The notes beneath the pieces are model-generated. The model did no database searches and was not told the DNA's origin. It saw nothing but the letters and a program-made list of their open reading frames with translations. A DNA stretch of 64,000 nucleotides from Mycobacterium lentiflavum (GTDB lineage Bacteria; Actinomycetota; Actinomycetes; Mycobacteriales; Mycobacteriaceae), in contig NZ_CP092423.2 of assembly GCF_022374895.2 (NCBI RefSeq), positions 2,790,001-2,854,000 of the forward strand. The letters are read 5' to 3'. Below, piece by piece: positions 42,135 through 51,087 of this stretch (positions are counted from its first letter, which is position 1; each line of letters starts with the position of its first letter). The translations under genes were made by a program, and so were the position numbers.

Positions 42135-43124
42135 ATGGCTGAACACCTGCGGATCGGCATCTTGGGCGCCGCTGCGTTCGCACCGATGGCGCTGGTCAAA
42201 CCCGCCAAGAACAACGCCGAGGTCGTGGTCGCCGCGGTGGCCGCACGCGATGGCGCGCGTGCCCGAGCTTTCGCTGCCAAGCACGGCATCGCCCGGGTGC
42301 ATGACGACTACGCCTCGCTGATCGCCGACCCGGATCTCGACGCCATCTACAACCCGCTGCCAAACGGGTTGCACGGCAAGTGGACCCGAGCCGCGCTGGC
42401 CGCCGGTAAACACGTGCTGTGTGAAAAGCCGTTCACCGCCAACGCCGCCGAAGCCCGCGAGATCGCCGGGCTGGCCGCGCAGTCCGATCGAGTGGTGATG
42501 GAAGCCTTCCACTATCGCTACCATCCGCAGACCTTACGGGCCGAGCAGATCATCGCTTCGGGGGAACTGGGCAAGCTCACGCACGTGGAAGCCACGCTGT
42601 GTTTCCCGCTGCCGAGGTTCTCCGACATCCGGTACAACCACGCCCTGGCCGGTGGTGCGACGATGGATGCGGGCTGCTACACGGTCCATATGGTTCGTAC
42701 GTTCGGCGGTTCGACCCCGGAAGTCGTTTCGGCGCAAGCGAAACTGCACAATCCTCAGATCGACCGGGCGATGACGGCCGAGCTGCGATTCGCCGGCGGA
42801 CACACCGGCCGGGTCCGGTGCTCGATGTGGTCGCGGCGCCTTTTCGATATCAGTGCCAAAGTGGTCGGCGAACGCGGCCAGCTCCATCTACTCAATCCCG
42901 CGATGCCACAGATGTTCCATCGGCTCTCGGTTCGAACCGCGGACGACAACCGCGTGGAGAGTTTTCCACGTCGCGCCTCCTACGCCTATCAGCTCGATGC
43001 ATTCGCCGCGGCGGTGCTTCGCGGCGAGCCGGTGAAAACCTCCGCGCAGGACGCGATCGAGAACATGACCGTCATCGACGGTATCTATCGCGCGGCGGGT
43101 CTGCCGCTTCGTGAACCGAGCTGA
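42135..43124 (+). CDS. Gfo/Idh/MocA-family NAD(P)-dependent oxidoreductase
   Basis: A 329-residue protein: Rossmann 'LRIGILGAAAFAPMALVKPAK', the signature 'HVLCEKPFTANAAEA' with its catalytic EKP, and 'DAGCYTVHMVRTFGG' lining the active site. The family oxidises or reduces sugars and cyclitols (and trans-dihydrodiols). ATG at 42135 comes 11 bases after the decayed FAD gene; ribosome site GTAGCG is weak. It converges with a sugar-isomerase-like gene. The substrate is not evident. Confidence 0.87.
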   Translation: MAEHLRIGILGAAAFAPMALVKPAKNNAEVVVAAVAARDGARARAFAAKHGIARVHDDYASLIADPDLDAIYNPLPNGLHGKWTRAALAAGKHVLCEKPFTANAAEAREIAGLAAQSDRVVMEAFHYRYHPQTLRAEQIIASGELGKLTHVEATLCFPLPRFSDIRYNHALAGGATMDAGCYTVHMVRTFGGSTPEVVSAQAKLHNPQIDRAMTAELRFAGGHTGRVRCSMWSRRLFDISAKVVGERGQLHLLNPAMPQMFHRLSVRTADDNRVESFPRRASYAYQLDAFAAAVLRGEPVKTSAQDAIENMTVIDGIYRAAGLPLREPS

Positions 43125-43134
43125 AAAGTCAACG

Positions 43135-43953
43135 CTAGCGGCCGATTTCGGCTAAAAGCCGGCGTGCTGCCTCGACGCACGGGCGCACCCGGTCGACCGG
43201 GCTGACCCCGGCCAACGCCAATGACCGCCTGGGTACTTCGATTTCGAGCACGATATCGAAGGGAAGCACGGACAGGAGGTCGATGAGCGGAAGCTCGCCT
43301 TCGCCGGGGACCATGCGCTCGAACATGGCTTCTTCCATGTAGTTATTTAAGCGCGGCTGCAGCGTCGTGTCGTTGAGTTGTGCGTAGCCGATGTACTCGG
43401 GGTCGACGGCCGCGAGATCGGCGGCGCTGGACCCCGAGCGCACCAGATGCATGGTGTCGATCAGCAATCGAAAGTCCGGCCGCCCGACATATTCTCGTGC
43501 GGCCAGCGCGGTGGGCAGATCCCCCACCGTCAGCCCGGGAACCGGCTCGACGACGGTCTGGATGCCACGCTCGGCGGCGAGCTCGGTCAGCGCCGCGAAC
43601 TCGTCGAAGGTGCGGTCGAGATCGGGATCCAGACTGACGACATTGACTCGGGGCACCCCCAATTCGGCCAATACATCGAGATCGGCACTGAACGACCGAC
43701 TTTCGGTGTCCGGCAGCACCAGGAATCCGTCACCGAGGGAGGCGGCCACACCACGCTGCTGCATCGCCGCGAGCACGTCGCGTCGCAGCGCAGCGTCGTC
43801 CTTGAGTGAAAAGGGCGGATAGCCGAGCGGCACCAAGGGTGCGCCCTGCACCACCACGGAGATGTAGCGGCAGCCAAGATCTGCCGCCAGCTCGACGAAT
43901 TCTATTGGCGGAAGGCCGAATCCATTGAGAAAGCCGACGGCTAATTCGGTCAT
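43135..43953 (-). CDS. Sugar phosphate isomerase/epimerase-like TIM-barrel protein
   Basis: A 272-residue protein of the AP endonuclease 2/xylose isomerase-like barrel: 'FGLPPIEFVELAADLGCRYISVVVQG', 'AAERGIQTVVEPVPG' (metal Glu), 'FRLLIDTMHLVRSG' (metal Asp, His), 'YAQLNDTTLQPR' and 'DIVLEIEVPRRS' (metal Glu). Members isomerise sugars, or in catabolic clusters act on inositol or aromatic ring products. The ATG overlaps the upstream lipoprotein stop (ATGA). Convergent with the Gfo/Idh/MocA gene, a frequent functional partner of this family. Confidence 0.83.
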   Translation of the reverse strand: MTELAVGFLNGFGLPPIEFVELAADLGCRYISVVVQGAPLVPLGYPPFSLKDDAALRRDVLAAMQQRGVAASLGDGFLVLPDTESRSFSADLDVLAELGVPRVNVVSLDPDLDRTFDEFAALTELAAERGIQTVVEPVPGLTVGDLPTALAAREYVGRPDFRLLIDTMHLVRSGSSAADLAAVDPEYIGYAQLNDTTLQPRLNNYMEEAMFERMVPGEGELPLIDLLSVLPFDIVLEIEVPRRSLALAGVSPVDRVRPCVEAARRLLAEIGR

Positions 43954-44522
43954 GCCGGACGGCTCGCCAATTGCGCCAACTGGGCGGCAGCCGGAGCCGT
44001 TTGGGTCGTCAGCGCGATCTGCCCAAAGCTGACCTGATCCTCGATCATCGGCGCCTCTAGGACCAGATCGTCGCGGATGAAGGCGACGTGGGCGTGCAGA
44101 TGCGCCGCGGTGAATGCCGCCCAAGCCGTCTCCGACGCCGGGTCCATCGTCAGAGTCACTTGATAGAAGTCCGCTGTCAGCGGTTTGGGTGCGTCCACGT
44201 GAGTCAGCTCGAGTCGCATCGTTTCCGGTCCCAACGTATACCGCGTGGTCCGGGCGAGGTCGCAGGTGACCAGGACGCTATCCGGCGGTGCCGGGGCGGC
44301 CGGATTCGTCGGGGGGCATTTGTCGGGTGAGGCCGGCTGCGATTTCTCGACCGGTCGGACCGGCAACGGCGCAATCCGAACCACCTGCGGTATGGGCGGG
44401 GGCGCCGACGTGACGGTGCTGGTCGGCGCGGTGGGGACCGCGTGCTGGGCCGTATGGCAGCCGCACGCCAGCACGCCGAGCAGAATGGCGCTGGTCAGCC
44501 GAACGGTTGCGGTAGCGGGCAT
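43950..44522 (-). CDS. Putative lipoprotein with SecD P1 head-like domain
   Basis: A 190-residue protein with signal peptide and lipobox 'GVLAC' (acylated Cys about residue 20), a Pro/Thr-rich spacer to about residue 70, then a compact domain 'YTLGPETMRLELTHVDAP' to 'VAFIRDDLVLEAPMIEDQVSFGQIALT'. This closely resembles the head subdomain of the SecD/SecDF P1 region ('A..LDGRVLSAPVI...I..G...I'). As a free lipoprotein it would sit on the outer face of the membrane. It overlaps the isomerase-like gene by 4 bases, an odd pairing. ATG at 44522 is chosen; a TTG three codons upstream is possible. Confidence 0.72.
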   Translation of the reverse strand: MPATATVRLTSAILLGVLACGCHTAQHAVPTAPTSTVTSAPPPIPQVVRIAPLPVRPVEKSQPASPDKCPPTNPAAPAPPDSVLVTCDLARTTRYTLGPETMRLELTHVDAPKPLTADFYQVTLTMDPASETAWAAFTAAHLHAHVAFIRDDLVLEAPMIEDQVSFGQIALTTQTAPAAAQLAQLASRPA

Positions 44523-44621
44523 CGAACCCAAGCAAAGTAGGTCGAGTGCTCGTTGTCGCCCATTACGTCAGAATTCGGGTGAATCGTGATGACACCGTTG
44601 CACGAGCGACGTGCTTTACGG

Positions 44622-44641
44622 ACACTACGAACATAGAGTAT
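44622..44641. promoter_or_regulatory. Candidate operator, copy 1 (upstream of TetR gene)
   Basis: ACACTACGAACATAGAGTAT has CACTA and TAGAG as near-palindromic arms separated by 6 bases. It matches a sequence at 45477-45496 at 15 of 20 positions with the same 5-6-5 layout. It lies 60 bases upstream of the TetR start, as expected for autoregulation. It could partly be a promoter -10 box (TAGAGT). Confidence 0.5.
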
Positions 44642-44700
44642 GGTCGTGCTGCACGTCAGCGAAAGTTCACTTTAGATCCTTGCCACGAAAGCCTGTGTTC

Positions 44701-45408
44701 ATGGCTCGATACCCGTCTGCGCCGGCAAAAAGACGAAAGCCCAACCCCGCGGAGCGCCGCCGCGATCTGTGCGATGCGGCGATCGAGTTATTGGCCGCCG
44801 ACGGGGCCAAGGGGCTGAGCCATCTCAAGGTCGACCGTAGGGCCGCCGTTCCCGACGGCACTACATCCTTCTATTTCCGGACCCGGTCCGCACTGCTGCG
44901 TGCGGTGGCCGAACGGCTGGCCGAGCTGGACCTGGAACGGCTGCAATCCATCGCCGACAGCGCCGGTAGCACAGGAGACAATCCCACGCCCTCGTTGTTG
45001 TCGCAGGTGGTGATTCAAGCCGGCACCGAGCCGCAGCTGTCGTGGACCAAGGCCCGCTATGAGCTGACGATGCAGGCCGCCCGGGATCCCGCGATGGCCG
45101 CGATCCTGCAGCAGGCCACGGATGCGTTCACCAAGTTGCACCGCGAGATCCTCGTGCAGCTGATGCCCCATGGGGCCGAGCTGGAGTCGGCGGTGGTCGA
45201 GGATCTGAGCAACGTCACGCTGACGTTCATCAACGGTCTGCTGATGCGGGCCGCGCATGGCGACCGGATTGTCGATACCCCCGAGCAACTCGACGCGATC
45301 CTGGCGGCCATCGCGACCGGAATCCTGAAGAGTCCGCACCGGGGCGCCCTCACCGAGGGCGCCGGGGCGCACCCGAGCCGCGGCGGCCGGGCCGCTGTCT
45401 CCGGCTGA
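44701..45408 (+). CDS. TetR-family transcriptional regulator
   Basis: A 235-residue regulator: 'ERRRDLCDAAIELLAADGAKGLSHLKVDRRAAVPDGTTSFYFRTRSALLRAVAERLAEL' is the DNA-binding domain, less canonical than most but clearly TetR; the C-terminal part is helical with a disordered Gly/Ala-rich tail. ATG at 44701 has no strong ribosome site. It lies upstream of, and codirectional with, a P450 operon, and a sequence motif in its own promoter recurs before that operon. Inference: it controls the genes 45678-53112. Confidence 0.87.
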   Translation: MARYPSAPAKRRKPNPAERRRDLCDAAIELLAADGAKGLSHLKVDRRAAVPDGTTSFYFRTRSALLRAVAERLAELDLERLQSIADSAGSTGDNPTPSLLSQVVIQAGTEPQLSWTKARYELTMQAARDPAMAAILQQATDAFTKLHREILVQLMPHGAELESAVVEDLSNVTLTFINGLLMRAAHGDRIVDTPEQLDAILAAIATGILKSPHRGALTEGAGAHPSRGGRAAVSG

Positions 45409-45476
45409 GCGGCGACAAACGCACGACGCGCCGGGTTTCGTGCGTTTGGGTCTTGCCACAGCATCCGCTATATGGT

Positions 45477-45496
45477 TCTCTACGAGAATAGAGTGT
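45477..45496. promoter_or_regulatory. Candidate operator, copy 2 (upstream of P450 operon)
   Basis: TCTCTACGAGAATAGAGTGT contains CTCTA and TAGAG (perfect arms, 6-base spacer) overlapping TTCTC-TAC-GAGAA. It repeats the motif found before the adjacent TetR gene. It sits in the 269-base gap between that gene and the P450, about 180 bases before the P450 start; the rest of the gap holds nothing I can support. Confidence 0.5.
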
Positions 45497-45677
45497 ACCG
45501 ACGCTCACGGGCCGTCGGTACGCCTGCTATCAGCCGAGCCCGTGCGTTTGTCGAAGCAAACGCATTTAAGCGGAGTGTACAAATTGCCCGACCTGGATCC
45601 GGCGCCGACGCGCAGCCAGCTGCAACGGTGTCTCGGGCATGTCGCTCCCCGGAATCGGAAGCGCTAGGAGGGATTTC

Positions 45678-46880
45678 GTGACGGCGAGCACCGAGAGTCA
45701 CGTCAGCTTTGATCCGTACGATGTCGAGCTGATTGCCGACCCGTATCCGATGTTCAAGCGCTTGCGTGACGAGGCGCCGCTCTACTACAACTCCGAATAC
45801 GACTTTTACGCGCTGAGCCGATTCGCCGATGTCAACAAGGGCATCATTGACCACGGCACCTACAGCTCTGCGCGGGGCGTGATCATGGAGCTGATCAAGG
45901 CCAACCTCGAGATCCCATCGGGGATGCTGATCTTCGAAGACCCACCGATCCACGACGTGCACCGCAAGTTGCTGTCGCGGATGTTCACGCCGCGCAAGAT
46001 CGCCGCGCTGGAGCCGATGATCCGCGACTTCTGCGCGCAATCGCTGGATCCGTTGGTGGGTTCGGGCCGATTCGACTTCGTCACCGATCTGGGCGCGATC
46101 ATGCCGATGAAGGTCATCAGTGCCTTGCTCGGGATTCCCGAAGAGGATCAGGAGTACATCCGCGATCGCGGGAACGCGCAACTACGCACCGAGCCCGGCA
46201 AGCCGATGAGTGCCGCCGAGCACGGCTTGTCGGTGGGCGAGCAGTTCGAGGCCTACATCGACTGGCGTGCCGAGAACCCGTCCGACGACATCATGACCGA
46301 GCTGCTCAATGTCGAGTTCGTCGACGAGACCGGGACCACCCGGCGGCTGCGCCGCGAGGAGATCTTGGTGTATCTCAACGTGGTGGCCGGAGCGGGCAAT
46401 GAGACGACGACTCGTCTGATCGGCTGGGCTGGAAAGGTTCTCGCGGAGCACCCAGACCAGCGTCGCGATCTCGTCGAAAATCCCGCGCTGATCCCGCAGG
46501 CGATCGAGGAGCTGCTGCGCTTCGAGCCGCCCGCGCCGCACATGGCGCGGTATGTGACCCGCGACGTCAGCCTGTATGGCCAGACGGTGCCGGAAGGCAG
46601 CGTGATGCTGATGCTCATCGGTGCCGCGTGCCGCGACGAGCGCCAGTTCGGGCCGGACGCAGGCGAATTCAACATTCATCGCGCCCCCCGCCCGCACCTC
46701 ACGTTCAGCGTCGGTGCGCACTTCTGCCTGGGCTCGGCACTGGCCCGACTGGAAGGCCGTGTCGCCCTGGAAGAAATCCTCAAGCGCTTCCCGGAGTGGG
46801 AACCCGATTTGGCCAACGCCACGCTCAGCCCGACGTCGTCGGTGCGGGGCTGGGAAACCCTGCCGACACTGGTGCCCTGA
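45678..46880 (+). CDS. Cytochrome P450
   Basis: A 400-residue soluble P450: I-helix 'VVAGAGNETTTRLIGW', K-helix 'EELLRF' with ExxR as E-E-L-L-R, 'ARYVTRDVSLYG' and the heme loop 'FSVGAHFCLGSALARLEGR' with the thiolate Cys350. GTG at 45678 has GGAGGG just upstream, a strong ribosome site. It needs ferredoxin and reductase from elsewhere. It opens a six-gene operon, and its stop overlaps the mycofactocin-type SDR (TGATG), so the hydroxylated product is probably oxidised next. CYP family and substrate cannot be read from sequence alone. Confidence 0.92.
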   Translation: MTASTESHVSFDPYDVELIADPYPMFKRLRDEAPLYYNSEYDFYALSRFADVNKGIIDHGTYSSARGVIMELIKANLEIPSGMLIFEDPPIHDVHRKLLSRMFTPRKIAALEPMIRDFCAQSLDPLVGSGRFDFVTDLGAIMPMKVISALLGIPEEDQEYIRDRGNAQLRTEPGKPMSAAEHGLSVGEQFEAYIDWRAENPSDDIMTELLNVEFVDETGTTRRLRREEILVYLNVVAGAGNETTTRLIGWAGKVLAEHPDQRRDLVENPALIPQAIEELLRFEPPAPHMARYVTRDVSLYGQTVPEGSVMLMLIGAACRDERQFGPDAGEFNIHRAPRPHLTFSVGAHFCLGSALARLEGRVALEEILKRFPEWEPDLANATLSPTSSVRGWETLPTLVP

Positions 46881-47716
46881 TGCCCGGCCGCGTCGAGGGC
46901 AAAGTCGCCTTCATCAGCGGTGCAGCCCGCGGGCAGGGCCGCAGTCACGCGGTGCGCCTGGCGCAGGAGGGTGCCGACGTCATCGCGATCGACATCTGCG
47001 GGCCGATCGACAATTTGGCCTACCCGCATTCGACGCCCGAGGATCTCGCCGAGACCGCCGACATGGTCAAGAACCTCGACCGGCGCATCGTCACCGCGCA
47101 GGTCGACGTCCGCGACTACGAGGCGCTCAAAGCGGCCGTCGACAGCGGGGTGGAACAACTCGGCCGGCTCGACATCATCGTCGCCAATGCGGGCGTGGGT
47201 ACTGATGGCAGGAAGCTGCACAAGATCCGCGAGAACGTGTGGCAGGACATGATCGACATCAACCTGAGCGGTGTCTGGCACACCGTCAAAGCGGGTGTAC
47301 CGCATATCCTTTCGGGTGGCCGGGGCGGATCGGTCGTGCTCACCAGCTCGGTCGGCGGGCGCAAGGCCTACCAAAACACCGGCCACTACGTCGCCGCTAA
47401 GCACGGCGTCATCGGGCTGATGCGGGCCTTCGCCGTCGAACTGGGTCAGGATATGATCCGGGTCAACTCGGTGTTACCGACCCAGGTCAGCACCACGATG
47501 GTGATGAACGACAACACCTATCGGCTTTTTCGCCCGGACCTGGCCGAGCCCGGGCCCGAAGACTTCGCGCCGATCTCGCAGATGATGCACACCTTGCCGG
47601 TGCCGTGGGTGGACCCGGTGGATATCAGCAATGCCGTCTTGTTTTTCGCCTCTGACGAATCTCGTTATGTCACTGGCGTTTCGCTTCCCGTTGATGCGGG
47701 CAGCTTGCTCAAATAA
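46880..47716 (+). CDS. Mycofactocin-coupled SDR oxidoreductase
   Basis: A 278-residue SDR with the family start 'GRVEGKVAFISGAARGQGRSHAVRLAQEGADVIAIDICG', the insert 'STPEDLAETADMVKNLDRR', active-site Tyr and Lys in 'YVAAKHG', and the ending 'TLPVPWVDPVDISNAVLFFASDESRYVTG'. Known: this group (TIGR03971-type) co-occurs with mycofactocin biosynthesis and carries non-exchangeable NAD. ATG overlaps the P450 stop. Inference: it oxidises the alcohol formed by the P450 to a carbonyl. Confidence 0.92.
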   Translation: MPGRVEGKVAFISGAARGQGRSHAVRLAQEGADVIAIDICGPIDNLAYPHSTPEDLAETADMVKNLDRRIVTAQVDVRDYEALKAAVDSGVEQLGRLDIIVANAGVGTDGRKLHKIRENVWQDMIDINLSGVWHTVKAGVPHILSGGRGGSVVLTSSVGGRKAYQNTGHYVAAKHGVIGLMRAFAVELGQDMIRVNSVLPTQVSTTMVMNDNTYRLFRPDLAEPGPEDFAPISQMMHTLPVPWVDPVDISNAVLFFASDESRYVTGVSLPVDAGSLLK

Positions 47717-47750
47717 TCCTCAATTAAGCACGACGAACTGGAGAAAACTC

Positions 47751-48719
47751 ATGCCTGAATTCGACTACGAAAAGCTGAAGAAAGAAGCAGAGCAGTACAT
47801 CAAGTTCGAGAAGGACAAGAAGAACCGGATCGCCTACATCACCTTTGACCGCCCGGAAGCGCAGAACGCCACCAGCCTGGGCATGCGGCAGAACTACGCC
47901 GACCTGATCCACAAGTGCAATGTGGACGACGATGTCAAGGTCGTCGTCATCCGCGGTGAGGGGGAGGATTTCGGCAGCGGCGGTGACCTGCCCGAGCAGC
48001 GGCCGATGCTGGAGAACCCCGGCCTGCCGCTGCACCACGAGCTCGCAATCAACGATGACGACGTCAAGTACCCGCCGGGTGGATCGTACCGTTACCTGTC
48101 CACCGTGACCGACTTCTACGCCAAGGCGCGCGCCGGTAACCGTCCGCTCCAGGAGCTTCGGAAGATCAGCATCATCGAGGCCAAGGGCTACTGCTACGGC
48201 TGGCACTTCTACCAGGCCGGTGACGCCGACCTGGTGATCTCCTCCGACGATGCCCTGTTCGGCCATCCGGCGTTCCGCTATGTCGGCTGGGGACCTCGGC
48301 TGTGGTGGTGGGCCGAGACCATGGGACTGCGCAAGTTCTCCGAAATGCTGTTCACCGGACGGCCGTTCAGTGCAAAAGAAATGTACGACTGCGGATTCGT
48401 CAACAGCGTGGTGCCTCGCGACAAGCTGGAAGCCGAAACCCTCAAGTACGCAATGGCGTGTTCACGATCGCGTCCAACCGACACGGTCGCCGTGCAGAAG
48501 ACGTTCTTGGAGCTCTACAAGCAACACAAGGGCGAATACTTCGGTAGCCTGCTGACCGGCATGGTCGAGGGCATGTTGCCGATGATCAAAAACGACGCGG
48601 AAGAAGTCGACCTCACGGGTGGCACCTTCGAAAAGGGTCTCAACAACGTGGTGAAGGACAACGACATGAACTTCCCGCCGGAGTGGCGCCTCAGCCGCTC
48701 GGGACGCGCGAAGCCCTGA
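47751..48719 (+). CDS. Enoyl-CoA hydratase/isomerase (crotonase)-family protein
   Basis: A 322-residue crotonase, longer than the usual 260 because of a Lys-rich N-terminal extension ('FDYEKLKKEAEQYIKFEKDKK') and an extra C-terminal part. Oxyanion-hole segments are 'VVIRGEGEDFGSGGDL' and 'IIEAKGYCYGWHFYQAGDADLVISSDDALFGHPAF'. The usual catalytic Glu pair is not obvious, so hydratase activity is uncertain; ring-opening or isomerase chemistry is possible. ATG at 47751 follows CTGGAGAA. It is followed 19 bases later by the CoA-transferase. Confidence 0.85.
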   Translation: MPEFDYEKLKKEAEQYIKFEKDKKNRIAYITFDRPEAQNATSLGMRQNYADLIHKCNVDDDVKVVVIRGEGEDFGSGGDLPEQRPMLENPGLPLHHELAINDDDVKYPPGGSYRYLSTVTDFYAKARAGNRPLQELRKISIIEAKGYCYGWHFYQAGDADLVISSDDALFGHPAFRYVGWGPRLWWWAETMGLRKFSEMLFTGRPFSAKEMYDCGFVNSVVPRDKLEAETLKYAMACSRSRPTDTVAVQKTFLELYKQHKGEYFGSLLTGMVEGMLPMIKNDAEEVDLTGGTFEKGLNNVVKDNDMNFPPEWRLSRSGRAKP

Positions 48720-48738
48720 CCGTCTTGGGAGGGCTCGC

Positions 48739-51087
48739 ATGTCGGCGCTGACTGGTTTCAGAGTCGTTGAGCTGGCTGGGTCGGTGGCAGGGGAGTACTG
48801 CGGAAAACTGCTGGCCGACTTCGGCGCCGAGGTGATTAAGGTCGAGGCGCCCGGGTGCGGCAGTTGCACCCGGGCGTTTTCGCCCATCCTGGGCGACGCC
48901 CCGGGGTCCGACGGCAGTGTCTTGTTCGCGTATCTCAATACGAACAAGAACTCCGTCGAACTTGATGCTCGCGACCCGCGGTTGCATGCGTTGATCGCCG
49001 GCGCCGACGTGGTGATCGACGACGGCGCGACGCGCTTGGCGGCCCGGTACCCGAGTGTGGTTTTCTGCTCGATCACCCCGTTCGGCCAGAATGCCGCACC
49101 GGAGTACGCGAATGCCAAGAGCATCAACGTATTCCACGCCAGCGGCTGGGGATACCACACTCCCAGCCATCCGGACGCCAGTAAGCCGCCACTGCGGGGG
49201 CCAGGCCGGTTTATGGTCGACTACGAAGCCGGACTCGAGGCGGCACTCTGCGTGGCCTCAACGCTGTTCGGGCGGCTGCACCACGGCCGGGGTGAGGTCA
49301 TCGACATCTCCCAACATGCCGTGCTGGTCTCGCGGGCCGATTGCATTTTGGGCCGCTTGATCACCGGCGAAGTCCCCGCCCACGGCACCCGCGAGGACTA
49401 CGATCAGCAGGGCCCGGCGTCGTTCTTCGCCTGCGCCGATGGCTTCGTTTACCTCTACATGACCAGCCGCGCGCACTGGCTCGGCGTCAAAAAGCTGATG
49501 GGGCAACCCGAATGGCTCGACGAATTCGACGACGACTGGCTCGAGTTCTCGGTCACAGCGGAAAAGGTCAAGGCGTTCCAGCAGGGCTTCGCGGCGTGGG
49601 TCCGCGATCTGCCCAAGGAGACGGCGGCCGACGAAGCTCAGCGCCTGGGCGTGCCGCTGGTTCCGGTCAATGAGGCCGCAGATCTGCACCGATCGCCGCA
49701 GTACCGGCACCGCGGTTTCTTTCAGAACGTCAGCCATCCCGTGTTGGGCAATGCCGCCTACCCCACGGTGCCCTACTTGCTGAGCGCATCGCCAGCTGAA
49801 ATAACCGCTGCGGCACCGGCTCTCGGTCAGCACACCGCCGCGATCTTGAGCCGCCTCGATACGAAACGCACACCACCTAGCGTGCGAGTGCCACAGCTGA
49901 AGCCGCCGAAGACCCCGCGGGGTGGGCCATTGCAAGGGGTGCGAGTCGTCGAGCTCACCAAGGTGTGGGCGGGTCCGTACGCCGGCAAGCTGCTGGCGAT
50001 GCTGGGGGCCGAGGTCATCAAGGTCGAAACGGCGGCACTGCCCGAGGAGATGCGCGCCTACGGCGGCACCGACATCAACCACGCGCCGTTCTTCCTGAGC
50101 ATCAACCCCGAGATCCTCAGCGTGGACCTCGATATCAAGTCAGCCGAGGGCATGGCGCAACTGCGTGAACTGATCGCGCGCAGTGACATCGTGATCAACA
50201 ACCTGCGCCCGGGCGCGATGGAGCGCCAAGGCTTGAGCTATCAGGAGCTCACCGAGATCAAACCGGACATCATCTCGGTGTCAATCAAAATGTGGGGCAA
50301 CGACGGGCCGCTGGGTCACCAGACCGGTTACGCGCCATGCTTCGCCGCCCTGGCCGGTCTCGCCCCACTGGTCGGCTACCCGGGCGGGCCCCCGCTCGGA
50401 ACGAGTATGCGCTACGGAGATTCTACGGTCGGCGCCTCTGCCGCATACGCCGCCGTGGTTGCGCTGCTGCATCGCGAGCTCAGTGGCACAGGACAATTCG
50501 TCGACGTCTCGGCCGTCGAAACCCTCTCCTCGATGATCGGGGACTGCCTGCTCGAACAAAGCCTCACCGGACGACGCCTCGGACCGGACGGCAACAATCA
50601 CCCTGATATGTGTCCGCACGGCTGCTACCCCTGCGCCGATGGCGCGTGGGTCAGCGTGGCCGTCGCAGGCGACGACGAATGGCGCCGGCTCTGCGACGTG
50701 CTCGGTGGCCCCGCGCTGGCCGACAATCCGCACTACGCCACATCGGACGGCCGACGCAGACACGTCGACGCGCTCGATGGCGACATTTCGGCGCTGACCC
50801 GCGACCATGATGCCGGCGCCCTCGCGCACCGGCTGCGGGCCGCGGGAGTGCCGGCCACCAAGAGCGCCACCGCAATCGACGTGATCGGCGATCAGCAACT
50901 CTGGGATCGCGAGTTGTATCGCTTCGTCTCCGATCACCGCGAAGGCCAGCGCCCGATCCTAGGGCCGGCATGGCGGATGGCGCGCGAGCCGGCGCGCATC
51001 GAGCGAGGTGCGCCCGACCTGGGCGAGGACACCGACTACATTCTGCACGAAATACTCGCTGGGGCACCGACGTTGGGCGGGTTATGA
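48739..51087 (+). CDS. Tandem-fused CaiB/BaiF (class III) CoA-transferase
   Basis: A 782-residue protein made of two complete class III CoA-transferase modules: residues 1-385 ('LTGFRVVELAGSVAGEYCGKLLADFGAEVIKVE') and 398-782 ('LQGVRVVELTKVWAGPYAGKLLAMLGAEVIKVE'). Each keeps a candidate catalytic Asp: D161 in 'VDYEAGLE' and D561 in 'RYGDSTVG'. Class III enzymes are interlocked homodimers, so a fused pair can fold as a pseudo-dimer. ATG at 48739 follows GGGAGGG. Inference: it moves CoA onto the acid whose precursor the P450 and SDR make, in place of a FadD. Confidence 0.92.
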   Translation: MSALTGFRVVELAGSVAGEYCGKLLADFGAEVIKVEAPGCGSCTRAFSPILGDAPGSDGSVLFAYLNTNKNSVELDARDPRLHALIAGADVVIDDGATRLAARYPSVVFCSITPFGQNAAPEYANAKSINVFHASGWGYHTPSHPDASKPPLRGPGRFMVDYEAGLEAALCVASTLFGRLHHGRGEVIDISQHAVLVSRADCILGRLITGEVPAHGTREDYDQQGPASFFACADGFVYLYMTSRAHWLGVKKLMGQPEWLDEFDDDWLEFSVTAEKVKAFQQGFAAWVRDLPKETAADEAQRLGVPLVPVNEAADLHRSPQYRHRGFFQNVSHPVLGNAAYPTVPYLLSASPAEITAAAPALGQHTAAILSRLDTKRTPPSVRVPQLKPPKTPRGGPLQGVRVVELTKVWAGPYAGKLLAMLGAEVIKVETAALPEEMRAYGGTDINHAPFFLSINPEILSVDLDIKSAEGMAQLRELIARSDIVINNLRPGAMERQGLSYQELTEIKPDIISVSIKMWGNDGPLGHQTGYAPCFAALAGLAPLVGYPGGPPLGTSMRYGDSTVGASAAYAAVVALLHRELSGTGQFVDVSAVETLSSMIGDCLLEQSLTGRRLGPDGNNHPDMCPHGCYPCADGAWVSVAVAGDDEWRRLCDVLGGPALADNPHYATSDGRRRHVDALDGDISALTRDHDAGALAHRLRAAGVPATKSATAIDVIGDQQLWDRELYRFVSDHREGQRPILGPAWRMAREPARIERGAPDLGEDTDYILHEILAGAPTLGGL

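Noticed and set aside
43135..43170. Overlapping small hairpins (GCCGA-TT-TCGGC and CGGCT-AAA-AGCCG) near convergent stops
   Set aside because: They lie inside the last codons of the isomerase-like gene, have 5-bp stems and overlap each other, so function is doubtful.
45440..45667. A 75-codon frame in the gap before the P450
   Set aside because: No ribosome site, composition unlike protein, and it covers the candidate operator; treated as noncoding.
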